A DNA stretch of 39,498 nucleotides, taken from positions 1 to 39,498 of the forward strand of contig JAJRDU010000141.1 of the NCBI GenBank assembly GCA_028748685.1, read 5' to 3'. The notes under the pieces were generated by a model. That model saw only the letters and a program-made list of their open reading frames with translations. It had not been told where the DNA came from and searched no databases. Position numbers and translations under genes: made by a program. The stretch is from Methylococcaceae bacterium (GTDB lineage: Bacteria > Pseudomonadota > Gammaproteobacteria > Methylococcales > Methylomonadaceae). Positions 9,521-17,275 of the stretch are shown here, piece after piece (the stretch's first letter is position 1; each line of letters begins with the position of its first letter).

Positions 9521-9990
9521 AGGGCCTCCTTGTTGGCAATTTCGGCGGCACGATGAATGCCGGCGCGTATCCGCAAATAAGTGCCGCAACGGCACAGATG
9601 GCCGTCCAGCGCCTTGTCGATTTCCTGGTCGGACGGCTGCGGCGATTTTTTCAACAACGCGGCGGCGGTCATGATCTGCCCGGCCTGGCAATAACCGCAT
9701 TGCGGCACATCCAGTTCCTGCCAGGCTTTTTGCACGGGATGATCGCCGTTGGCGGCCAAACCTTCTATCGTGGTGATTTTGGCGGCGCCGATACCGGAAA
9801 CAGTGGTCACGCAAGCGCGAGTCGGCACACCGTTCAGATGCACGGTACAGGCGCCGCACTGGCCGATGCCGCAGCCGAATTTGGTACCGGCCAGATGCAA
9901 ATGGTCGCGCAACACCCATAACAAGGGGGTGTCGTCGGCGACGTCTACCGTTTTCGACTCGCCGTTAACGTTGAGTGTGTATTTGCTCAT
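9517..9990 (-). CDS. iorA: (2Fe-2S) small subunit, isoquinoline 1-oxidoreductase alpha type
   Basis: A 157-aa iron-sulfur subunit that passes electrons from the molybdenum site of IorB. The plant-type ferredoxin cluster ligands are Cys40, Cys45, Cys48 and Cys60 ([12 protein letters not shown]). The second cluster is formed by Cys98, Cys101, Cys133 and Cys135 (CGYC and CRCG). This is the usual arrangement for the XDH-family small subunit. It has no signal peptide, so it is presumably exported bound to the Tat-targeted IorB. ATG 9990 follows an AGGAG site. It is the first gene of the four-gene minus-strand operon and overlaps iorB by four bases (ATGA). No FAD subunit is present, so the electron acceptor is probably a cytochrome or quinone route rather than NAD. 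Confidence 0.9.
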   Translation of the reverse strand: MSKYTLNVNGESKTVDVADDTPLLWVLRDHLHLAGTKFGCGIGQCGACTVHLNGVPTRACVTTVSGIGAAKITTIEGLAANGDHPVQKAWQELDVPQCGYCQAGQIMTAAALLKKSPQPSDQEIDKALDGHLCRCGTYLRIRAGIHRAAEIANKEAL

Positions 9991-10380
9991 GATGCGTGGA
10001 TGCTCCTGGAGTAATAATTTTTTTTGCGCAGACCCTGGCGGTAATCGCGAACCCTCGCCGGATTATGCAGAATTCGTACCGATCAAGTTTTTCGCGCCAC
10101 AAGCAAGGTTACTGGCCAACCGCGTCCCACAATCTGTTGCTACGTCAACAACATGTGTCCGAAAGCTGTTGGAATTTCAGCAGAACGTGGCGGACCGGGC
10201 CCGCTCCACGGCGGAGCTGAAACAATCGCTTTAAGTTTTTGGGCGAGCCGGGGTAGGATTCGTGCCTATAAAAGATGCTACCGAGCGAAAAAAGGAAGGC
10301 ATTTTGCGCCTTGCGCCGATTCCATGGCCAGCCTTTTTTGCAGCTTGCCGAGACCAAAGACTCTCTGGAGACAATTCATC
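9991..10380. promoter_or_regulatory. divergent intergenic region between iorA and chrA
   Basis: This 390-bp gap separates divergent genes and should hold promoters for both. Visible structures are a GCTCC/GGAGC hairpin near 10204-10218 and an AAGGC/GCCTT hairpin near 10297-10313. A longer GGTAG...CTACC pairing lies near 10252-10282, spanning a TATAAA. A frame in phase with chrA is open back to 10153, but it has no ribosome site and resembles no protein. I could not match the region to a known riboswitch. Confidence 0.4.
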
Positions 10381-11739
10381 ATGAAACCCGCTTTGGCTAA
10401 AACCCTACCTCCGCCAGTCCCCAGTTTCCGACAGGCTTTTGCATTCTGGTTCAAACTGGGTTTCATCAGCTTCGGCGGGCCCGCGGGACAAATCGCCATC
10501 ATGCATCAGGAGTTGGTGGAAAAGCGGCGTTGGCTCTCGGAGCAGCGCTTCCTGCATGCCCTGAATTACTGCATGTTGCTGCCCGGACCGGAAGCGCAAC
10601 AGTTGGCCACCTACATTGGCTGGCTGATGCATCGCAGTTGGGGCGGTATCGTGGCGGGCGGCCTGTTTGTTCTACCGTCGTTGTTAATCCTGATAGCGTT
10701 GAGCTGGATTTACGTGGCCTACGGTCATATCACGGCAATTGCCGGCGTCCTCTATGGCATCAAACCGGCGGTAACCGCCATCGTGATCTTCGCGGTGTAC
10801 CGAATCGGTTCAAGGGCGCTGAAAAACTGGCTGCTATGGACGATGGCGGCTTTAGCTTTCCTGGCTATTTTTCTGCTCGACATGCCCTTTCCGATGATTG
10901 TGTTCGTAGCCGCTATCCTCGGTGCCATGGGCGGCAAACTCGCGCCGCAAAAATTCGAGGTTGGCGGGCATGGCGCAACCCAAAAAAGCTTCGGACCTTC
11001 GATCATCGACGACGATACGCCGACGCCAAGTCATGCCCGCTTCACGTGGATAGGCTTGTCGAAGGTGATTCTGATCGGTCTGATCCTGTGGGGCGGAGCC
11101 ATCGGTTTCCTCTGCGCCCGGTATGGCTGGGACGGTGCGCTAACTCAGATGGGATGGTTCTTCACCAAGGCGGCTCTACTCACTTTTGGTGGCGCTTATG
11201 CGGTATTGCCTTACGTTTATCAGGGCGCGGTTACGCATTTTCACTGGCTGACGCCATCGCAGATGATCGATGGTTTGGCTTTGGGAGAAACCACGCCGGG
11301 TCCGTTGATCATGGTGGTGACCTTTGTTGGCTTCGTCGCCGGATGGGCAAAGGAAATCTTCGGTCCCGATCGGCTGTTTCTGGCTGGAGCGGTCGCCGCA
11401 ACGGTGGTGACCTACTTTACCTTTCTGCCCAGTTTTCTTTTCATCCTGGCCGGTGGTCCATTAGTGGAATCGACGCACGGCAATCTGAAATTCACCGCTC
11501 CTCTGACCGGTATTACCGCAGCCGTGGTCGGCGTCATTCTGAATCTGGCCGTGTTCTTCGCCTGGCATGTGTTTTGGCCGCAAGGTTTCGCGGGGAGTTT
11601 CGATGCCGTTTCCGCAATCATCAGCCTGTGCGCCTTTTTGGCGCTGATGCGTTACAAAGTGGGGGTAATCCCGGTAATCGCCGCGTGCGGCGGCACCGGC
11701 CTATTATTTAGTTTCATCAAAATCTGGCTTGTCCAGTAA
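10381..11739 (+). CDS. chrA: chromate transporter, long-chain CHR family
   Basis: A 452-aa inner-membrane protein with two homologous CHR halves. The N-terminal half has FISFGGPAGQIAIM and LLPGPEAQQLATYIGW. The C-terminal half repeats the pattern as LLTFGGAYAVLPYV and LGETTPGPLIMVVTFVGF. About ten to twelve hydrophobic segments are spread over the length, which fits the bidomain ChrA proteins that export chromate and give resistance. ATG 10381 is preceded by GGAG about 12 bases upstream and starts the protein at the usual distance from the first FGGP motif. It stands alone, divergent from iorA. No chrB or reductase gene is adjacent, so regulation is not visible. Confidence 0.9.
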   Translation: MKPALAKTLPPPVPSFRQAFAFWFKLGFISFGGPAGQIAIMHQELVEKRRWLSEQRFLHALNYCMLLPGPEAQQLATYIGWLMHRSWGGIVAGGLFVLPSLLILIALSWIYVAYGHITAIAGVLYGIKPAVTAIVIFAVYRIGSRALKNWLLWTMAALAFLAIFLLDMPFPMIVFVAAILGAMGGKLAPQKFEVGGHGATQKSFGPSIIDDDTPTPSHARFTWIGLSKVILIGLILWGGAIGFLCARYGWDGALTQMGWFFTKAALLTFGGAYAVLPYVYQGAVTHFHWLTPSQMIDGLALGETTPGPLIMVVTFVGFVAGWAKEIFGPDRLFLAGAVAATVVTYFTFLPSFLFILAGGPLVESTHGNLKFTAPLTGITAAVVGVILNLAVFFAWHVFWPQGFAGSFDAVSAIISLCAFLALMRYKVGVIPVIAACGGTGLLFSFIKIWLVQ

Positions 11740-12141
11740 GAAGTTACAGCATGAAGTCCAAGCATTAATTTCAAGTTTTAGCATTATTTTCAGGTATTTA
11801 CCAAATACTTCCGCCAACGCCAAGAATCAGGGAAACGAAATGCTTGCGAAATGAAAATTTTAGTGGGAGCAAAATGTTGCTCCGGCAGCACCGTTGCTGC
11901 TTCCCTGCTGATGAGGCAGCAGATATGGATATCACCGGCCCCGGTTATCGAATCCGGTAGTTATCGAAATAATACCCAGCCCGACACTCTCCACACGCTA
12001 ATCCAGCAACGCGCCGTGACTAAAAATCATCGGCGGCATGAAATTTGCTGACAATAGCATAGCCATGACGCAGCAAACCATACCGCTAAACATCCGACGC
12101 ATTCGCCAGCGCCCGTAAACCACACAGAATCATTTCCCCTA
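11740..12141. other. intergenic region with two hairpins upstream of an RND permease gene
   Basis: A 402-bp gap. A perfect hairpin with a 7-bp stem and 4-base loop occupies 11866-11883. A second stem pairs GCTGCTTC with GAGGCAGC just after it, near 11898-11922. Neither is followed by a T run. An open frame at 11851-12051 overlaps both hairpins, lacks a ribosome site and looks like no protein, so I do not call it. The permease start at 12142 has no clear Shine-Dalgarno sequence. The structured leader may be part of its mRNA. Confidence 0.4.
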
Positions 12142-15100
12142 ATGTGGATCGTACAAATTGCCCTCCGCCGCCCCTATACCTTCATCGTGGCGGCCCTGTT
12201 GATTCTATTGTCGTCGCCCTATGTGCTGCGCAAAATGCCGACCGATATTTTTCCAACTATCGATATTCCGGTGGTAGCCATGCTCTGGCAGTACAACGGC
12301 ATGACGGCCAAGGAAATCGCCGACCGGCTGACCGGATCGGTCGAGCGTTCGATGGCGCTGATCGACGGCATCGAGCATAGCGAATCGCTGTCTTATGGCG
12401 GCGCGGCGGTGATCAAGGTGTTTTTCCATCCCGGCACCGACATCCGCACCGCCATCGCTCAGGTGATGTCCAGCAGCAACTCGGTCTACCGCTCCTTGCC
12501 GACCAACGTCGCGCCGCCTCAGGTTATTCAATATTCGGCGTCCGATCTGCCACTGGTGCAGCTTGGCATCTCCAGCAGCGTGGTGCCGGAAACCGATGTC
12601 AACGACTATACCAACAACATCGTCCGCAGCATCCTGCAATCGAAAAGCGGCGTGGCTCAGACCAATCCCTTCGGCTCCAAGAGCCGGCAGATCACCGTCG
12701 ATGTCGACCCGATGGCCCTGCTGGCCCGCGACCTGACACCCAGCGATTTGTCGAATGCGCTGGGTGCGCAAAATCTGATACTGCCGACCGGCACCATCAA
12801 GATCGGCAGTAACGAATACGATGTGACCTTGAACGGCGCCGTGGCCGCGATTTCCAAGTTGGGCGACATTCCAGTGCGTACCGAAAACGGCGCCACCACG
12901 CTGATCCGAGATGTGGCCAATGTCCGCGACGGCTCGGCGCCGCAGACCACCATCGCCCGCCAGAACGGCGAACGCGGCATTCTGACCTCCATATTCAAGA
13001 TCGGCCGCATATCGACACTGGAGGTCGTCGAGCACGTCAAACAATCCATTCCTAAGATGTTGGAGCAGATGCCGGAAGGCATCAACATGCGCTTGATGTT
13101 CGACCAGTCGCTGTTCGTCCGCGCCGCGATCGGCAACGTGCTGCACGAGGGCCTGATCGCCGCAGGACTGACTGCGGCGATGATCTTGCTGTTTCTGGGT
13201 AACTGGCGCACCACCTGCATCATCGCGGTGTCGATTCCGCTGGCGATTCTTTGTTCTTTGATCGTGCTGTACCTGCTCGGTGAAACTATCAACCTGATGA
13301 CCATGGGCGGCCTGGCACTGGCGATCGGCATATTGGTCGACGACGCCACGGTCGAGATCGAGAACATCGAGCGGCAAATGTTGCTGGGCAAGAAGCCGCA
13401 CCAGGCCATATTGGACGGCGCGGCGGAAATCGCGATGCCGGCCTTCATTTCGACGCTGTGCATCTGCATCGTCTTCGTGCCGATGTTTTTCCTGACCGGC
13501 GTCGCCAAGAGCCTGTTCGTGCCCATGGCAGAGGCGGTGGTGTTCGCGATGCTGGCTTCCTATGTCTTGTCGCGGACGTTGGTGCCGACGCTGGTGATGT
13601 ACGTGATGAAAGACCACCATGGCCGAACCGACGCGCCGCCCGGCAACGCCGTGGCGCGCGGCTTCAAGGGTTTGCACTTGGCTTTCGATCGTGGCTTCGA
13701 GGCGTTTCGCAGCCATTACGTCGTGCTGGCCATCCATCTGTTGAACCACAAACTGCGCTACGGCGTGGGCATTCTGGGCTTCTGCCTGCTGTCCATGGGC
13801 CTGGTGCCGCTGCTGGGTCAAGACCTATTTCCGGCCGTCGATGCCGGCCAGATTAGGCTGCACGTCCGCGCCCCCTCCGGCACCCGCATAGAGGAAATGC
13901 CCAAGCAAATCGACGAAGTAGAAGCTGTAATCAAACAGCGTATCCCCGAAGAGGAAATCAGCGACCTAATCGACATCATCGGCGGCCCTTACAGCACCCG
14001 CAACACGCTGTTCGGCAACTCCGGCACGGTGGAAACCGCCGATACCGAGATCATGATTTCGCTGCGTCCAGGCCAACATGCGCCCAGCAACGATTACATC
14101 AAGGCCTTGCGCGCCGAATTGCCGGGCCGTTTTCCGAATCTGGAATTCTTTTTCCAGCCCGCCGATCAGGTCAGCCAGACCCTGAATTTCGGCGTGCCGG
14201 CGCCCATCGATGTGCAGTTCATCGGCGGTAAGCCGGAAGAAGTTCAGCCACAGGTGCGCGCCTTCCAAAACCGTCTCAGGCAAGTCCCCGGCATCGTCGA
14301 CGCCCATATCCATCAACGCACCAACCGGCCGGCGCTGGAGCTGGAGATGAACCGCCAGCAATTGCAACAGCTCGGCTTGTCGGCCCGCGACCTGGCTCAG
14401 AACCTGCTGCTGACCCTGAGCGGCAGCATGCAGACTTCACCATCCTACTGGCTGAATCCGGCCAACGGCAATACCGTCAACATCGGCGTGATGGGCAATC
14501 CCTTGGACTTGGACAGCCTGGAAGCGCTACTGCGCACGCCGGTCGGCGGCGCCAACAACGGCCAGTCGCAGTTGCTGGGCAACCTGGTGACCGTGAAACG
14601 CACGGCATCGCCGGTGGCTGTCTCCCATTACAACTCGAATAACGTCTTCAATATTTACGCCAGTGTCGAAGGCCGCGACCTCGGTTCGGTCAGCCGCGAC
14701 ATCGACGCACTGGTCGCCGAAAGCAGGGGCGCGCTGCCGCGCGGCGTCGAACTGACGGTGCGCGGCCAGATCGAGACGCTTAACAGCTCCTTCGTCGGCT
14801 TGTCTTCAGGGCTGGTCGTCGCCATCGTCTTGCTCTATTTGCTGCTGGTGGTGAACTTTCAATCCTGGCTCGATCCTCTGATCATCGTCAGTGCGCTACC
14901 GGCGGCGCTGGCCGGCATCGCCTGGACTCTGTTTCTGACCGGCACCACGCTGAGCATTCCGGCTTTGACCGGCAGCATCATGGCGATGGGCGTGGTAACC
15001 GCCAACAGCATCCTGCTGGTGTCGTTCGCCCGTACCCGTTTGAGCGCCGGCGTACCTCCGACCACGGCCGCGCTGGAAGCCGCATCGACCCGTTTGCGGC

Positions 15101-15321
15101 CGGTGTTGATGACGGCCTTCGCGATGATAGTCGGCATGCTGCCGATGGCGCTGGGCTGGGGGGAGGGCGCCGAGCAGAACGCGCCGCTGGGCCGTGCGGT
15201 GATCGGCGGCCTGACTTTCGCGACGATCTCCACCCTGCTGTTCGTACCTATCGTCTTTGCCGGCGCACATCGCTGGCAGGATCAACGCCATTCCAACCGA
15301 GCATTTTTTGTAACCGAATAA
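12142..15321 (+). CDS. RND efflux permease (AcrB/MdtB superfamily)
   Basis: A 1059-aa inner-membrane proton-driven exporter. The first transmembrane helix (residues 11-29) is followed by a periplasmic porter domain, then by a block of helices that includes GILVDDATVEIENIE. Asp400 and Asp401 there match the proton-relay pair of AcrB. The second half repeats the plan with its own large periplasmic loop, then LALRxx-like helical blocks and TGSIMAMGVVTANSILL. Full family length suggests an intact pump. The adaptor gene follows after 7 bp, the reverse of the common adaptor-permease order. No outer-membrane channel gene is linked, so it may borrow a TolC/OprM partner such as the one encoded at 31577. 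The substrate is unknown. The ORF start has no good ribosome site. Confidence 0.9.
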   Translation: MWIVQIALRRPYTFIVAALLILLSSPYVLRKMPTDIFPTIDIPVVAMLWQYNGMTAKEIADRLTGSVERSMALIDGIEHSESLSYGGAAVIKVFFHPGTDIRTAIAQVMSSSNSVYRSLPTNVAPPQVIQYSASDLPLVQLGISSSVVPETDVNDYTNNIVRSILQSKSGVAQTNPFGSKSRQITVDVDPMALLARDLTPSDLSNALGAQNLILPTGTIKIGSNEYDVTLNGAVAAISKLGDIPVRTENGATTLIRDVANVRDGSAPQTTIARQNGERGILTSIFKIGRISTLEVVEHVKQSIPKMLEQMPEGINMRLMFDQSLFVRAAIGNVLHEGLIAAGLTAAMILLFLGNWRTTCIIAVSIPLAILCSLIVLYLLGETINLMTMGGLALAIGILVDDATVEIENIERQMLLGKKPHQAILDGAAEIAMPAFISTLCICIVFVPMFFLTGVAKSLFVPMAEAVVFAMLASYVLSRTLVPTLVMYVMKDHHGRTDAPPGNAVARGFKGLHLAFDRGFEAFRSHYVVLAIHLLNHKLRYGVGILGFCLLSMGLVPLLGQDLFPAVDAGQIRLHVRAPSGTRIEEMPKQIDEVEAVIKQRIPEEEISDLIDIIGGPYSTRNTLFGNSGTVETADTEIMISLRPGQHAPSNDYIKALRAELPGRFPNLEFFFQPADQVSQTLNFGVPAPIDVQFIGGKPEEVQPQVRAFQNRLRQVPGIVDAHIHQRTNRPALELEMNRQQLQQLGLSARDLAQNLLLTLSGSMQTSPSYWLNPANGNTVNIGVMGNPLDLDSLEALLRTPVGGANNGQSQLLGNLVTVKRTASPVAVSHYNSNNVFNIYASVEGRDLGSVSRDIDALVAESRGALPRGVELTVRGQIETLNSSFVGLSSGLVVAIVLLYLLLVVNFQSWLDPLIIVSALPAALAGIAWTLFLTGTTLSIPALTGSIMAMGVVTANSILLVSFARTRLSAGVPPTTAALEAASTRLRPVLMTAFAMIVGMLPMALGWGEGAEQNAPLGRAVIGGLTFATISTLLFVPIVFAGAHRWQDQRHSNRAFFVTE

Positions 15322-15328
15322 GACCGAC

Positions 15329-16540
15329 ATGACTCACTATCCTCATCCTCCCTTTGCCTTATCGTCCGTCACTCATCCGCAGCGCACACTGCTCGTCGTC
15401 AAGCGCAGCGGATTGGCGTTGTTAAGCCTGTTATTGATTGCTGGAGGCGTTAGGTTGGCGATCAAACAAAGCGAGGCTAAGAGTTTGCAACAGAGTACCA
15501 TGACCAGCTTGACGCGCAGCGTCATCGCCGCACACTCCCGGCCTGGCGAAACCTCGCGCAAGATCGTGCTGCCGGCCAGCCTGCGCGGCAACACCGAGAC
15601 GCAGATCCATGCGCGCAGCAACGGTTATCTGAAAGCCTGGCACAAGACCATAGGCGATCAGGTCAAGAAAGGCGATTTGTTAGCCGAAATCGATGTCCCC
15701 GAGTTGGAACACGAACTGGCGCAGGGGCGGGCTGCGCTGGCGCAGGTCCAGGCAAGGCTGGAACTGGCACGTTCGACATTGCAGCGCTGGACGGTTTTGA
15801 ACGGCACCGATGGCGCCATTCAACAGGAATTCGACGAGAAGCGTAGCGCCTTTCTGCAAGCGGAAGCCGATCTGGCCGCAGCTCAAGCCAACGTCAGACG
15901 CCTGGAGAACATCGAAGGCTACCGGCGCATCGTCGCGCCATTCTCCGGTGTCATCACCCGTCGAGCAGTCGATGTCGGCAGCCTGATCACGGCCGGCAGT
16001 CAGGAGTTGTTCGCACTGACGCAAACCGACCCACTGCGCCTGACCGTCTGGGTGCCGCAAGCTTACGCGGACGAGGTTAAGGCCGGGCAGGAAGTGGCAA
16101 TACGTCTGGTCGACAGTCAAAACAAACCGCACGTCGCCCATGTTGAACATGTCGCCGGCGCGCTGGACCCAGTCAATCGCTCGCGGCAAGTCGACATCAC
16201 GCTTCCCAATGCCGACGGCAAACTGTTGCCCGGCTCCTATGTAGAGATCGCTATCAACATCACCGGCCAAACCAACCCGTTGTTGGTGCCGGCCAACGTG
16301 CTGGTGGTTGATAGTGAGGGAACGCATGTCGTAACTGTCGATGGCGAAAACCGTATCGAGTTTCGGCCGGTCAAGCTGGGCCGGGACTTTGGCCGGGAAG
16401 TGGAGATACTAGAAGGCATCGCCGCCGCCGATGTGCTGGTGGCCAGCCCGTCGGATTTATTGGTGGAAGGCGAAACGGTGACGATGGTGGAGGCTAAGCA
16501 GAAGCCGGTCGCCAAGGAAAAGAGTCCGTCCAAATCATAA
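15329..16540 (+). CDS. RND efflux periplasmic adaptor (membrane fusion protein)
   Basis: A 403-aa HlyD/AcrA-type adaptor that would bridge the permease encoded 7 bp upstream to an outer-membrane channel. A single N-terminal hydrophobic segment (about residues 27-45) anchors or exports it. The lipoyl half-motif [19 protein letters not shown] is followed by an Ala/Gln-rich coiled-coil hairpin (about 125-195), the second half-motif IVAPFSGVITRRAVDVGSLI, then beta-barrel and membrane-proximal segments. No lipobox is seen. The tail is Lys/Pro/Ser-rich. Co-transcription with the permease is very likely. A terminator-like hairpin follows the stop. Confidence 0.88.
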   Translation: MTHYPHPPFALSSVTHPQRTLLVVKRSGLALLSLLLIAGGVRLAIKQSEAKSLQQSTMTSLTRSVIAAHSRPGETSRKIVLPASLRGNTETQIHARSNGYLKAWHKTIGDQVKKGDLLAEIDVPELEHELAQGRAALAQVQARLELARSTLQRWTVLNGTDGAIQQEFDEKRSAFLQAEADLAAAQANVRRLENIEGYRRIVAPFSGVITRRAVDVGSLITAGSQELFALTQTDPLRLTVWVPQAYADEVKAGQEVAIRLVDSQNKPHVAHVEHVAGALDPVNRSRQVDITLPNADGKLLPGSYVEIAINITGQTNPLLVPANVLVVDSEGTHVVTVDGENRIEFRPVKLGRDFGREVEILEGIAAADVLVASPSDLLVEGETVTMVEAKQKPVAKEKSPSKS

Positions 16541-16559
16541 ACAGCGTGCAACTAATCTG

Positions 16560-16582
16560 GCCGATTTCGGTCGGCTTGTTTT
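16560..16582 (+). terminator. rho-independent terminator after the RND adaptor gene
   Basis: A 5-bp GCCGA/TCGGC stem with a six-base loop is followed directly by TTGTTTT. It lies 20 bp past the adaptor stop. The short stem makes it weak, but the T-rich tail and position fit termination of the two-gene efflux operon. Confidence 0.5.
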
Positions 16583-16735
16583 GAGCCTGGTCGCCCATAT
16601 CGATCCACCATACTGACCAGCTCAAATTTTACCGCCTGCTAAAACGTTACTTCCCTTCTAATCGGTATTAGTGTTTGTCTAAACTTAGCGGGTAATATTC
16701 AAATGTTAGTCAATAACCAATAACAAGGAACTCTT

Positions 16736-17164
16736 ATGGAACGTCGTGATTTTATACGTTTAAGCGTAGCCGGCGCTGGCGCCAGCCTGATTGTCCCAGC
16801 CATTGCTCGGGCGGAAGCCGATAAACCGGTAACGCCGCCCGGCGATGTTTTTTATACCAAGGACGCCCCCGGCCGCTGGGCCGGCAAAGAGGCGACCCAT
16901 TTGCCCAGCATAGAAGTCAGCAAGACGGATGGCGGCGTCAGCGTAAAAGTCCTCACCGCTCACGAGATGAAAGGCTATGAGCATTACATCGTCAAACATG
17001 TGCTGCTGGATAAAAACTACAAATTCATTGATGAACATTTGTTCAACCCAACCAAGGACAGTGCGCCCATTTCGACCTTCACCCTGAAAAATTACACCGG
17101 CACCGTGTACGCGCTGAGCCTTTGTAACAAGCACGACCTTTGGGTGAATAGCGCCGAGGTGTAA
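16736..17164 (+). CDS. Tat-exported superoxide-reductase-like (SORL) protein
   Basis: A 142-aa protein with a twin-arginine leader (ERRDFIRLSVAGAG) and a probable cleavage site near residue 26, so the mature protein is periplasmic. The rest resembles the desulfoferrodoxin/superoxide reductase iron domain. Candidate ligands are His55 (with Glu52 nearby), His76, His83 and the C-terminal CNKH (Cys130, His133), matching the His4-Cys iron centre. The pair His76/His83 is spaced one residue wider than the six-residue step usual in classical SOR. Family members reduce superoxide to hydrogen peroxide. The rubredoxin-like domain of desulfoferrodoxin is absent. An AAGGA site precedes ATG 16736. It is monocistronic and convergent with glgX. 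Confidence 0.78.
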   Translation: MERRDFIRLSVAGAGASLIVPAIARAEADKPVTPPGDVFYTKDAPGRWAGKEATHLPSIEVSKTDGGVSVKVLTAHEMKGYEHYIVKHVLLDKNYKFIDEHLFNPTKDSAPISTFTLKNYTGTVYALSLCNKHDLWVNSAEV

Positions 17165-17172
17165 CCGCTTTG

Positions 17173-17210
17173 AAATGGCGATTGCAACCCTGTAATCGCC
17201 TTTCCATTTC
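17173..17210. terminator. bidirectional-type hairpin between the SORL gene and glgX
   Basis: GGCGATT (17177-17183) pairs with AATCGCC (17194-17200), and AAATGG/CCATTT extends the stem across a small bulge. It lies just past the SORL stop and between convergent genes. There is only a weak T-rich tail on either strand, so termination strength is uncertain. Confidence 0.5.
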
Positions 17211-17275
17211 GGCGGCTTGGGTTTTAAGTAAAAGCTATTGGGCAATTTGATGGGTTCTGGCGGGTTTCGAGAGTC

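Noticed and set aside
9521-9919. Long N-terminal extension of iorB
   Set aside because: It lies wholly inside iorA in another frame and is Arg-rich shadow sequence. ATG 9520 has a strong ribosome site and a Tat leader follows.
10153-10380. N-terminal extension of chrA
   Set aside because: No ribosome site is present and the sequence does not resemble any ChrA N terminus.
9991-10380. Possible known riboswitch (fluoride, molybdenum cofactor or similar) ahead of chrA
   Set aside because: The conserved cores of these classes are not present. Only short generic stems are visible.
11851-12051. 66-codon frame between chrA and the RND permease
   Set aside because: No ribosome site, it overlaps two hairpins, and the product has no protein-like pattern.
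12205-13821. Long minus-strand frame opposite the RND permease
   Set aside because: It is a His/Gln/Arg-rich antisense shadow of a strongly coding GC-biased gene with clear RND motifs.
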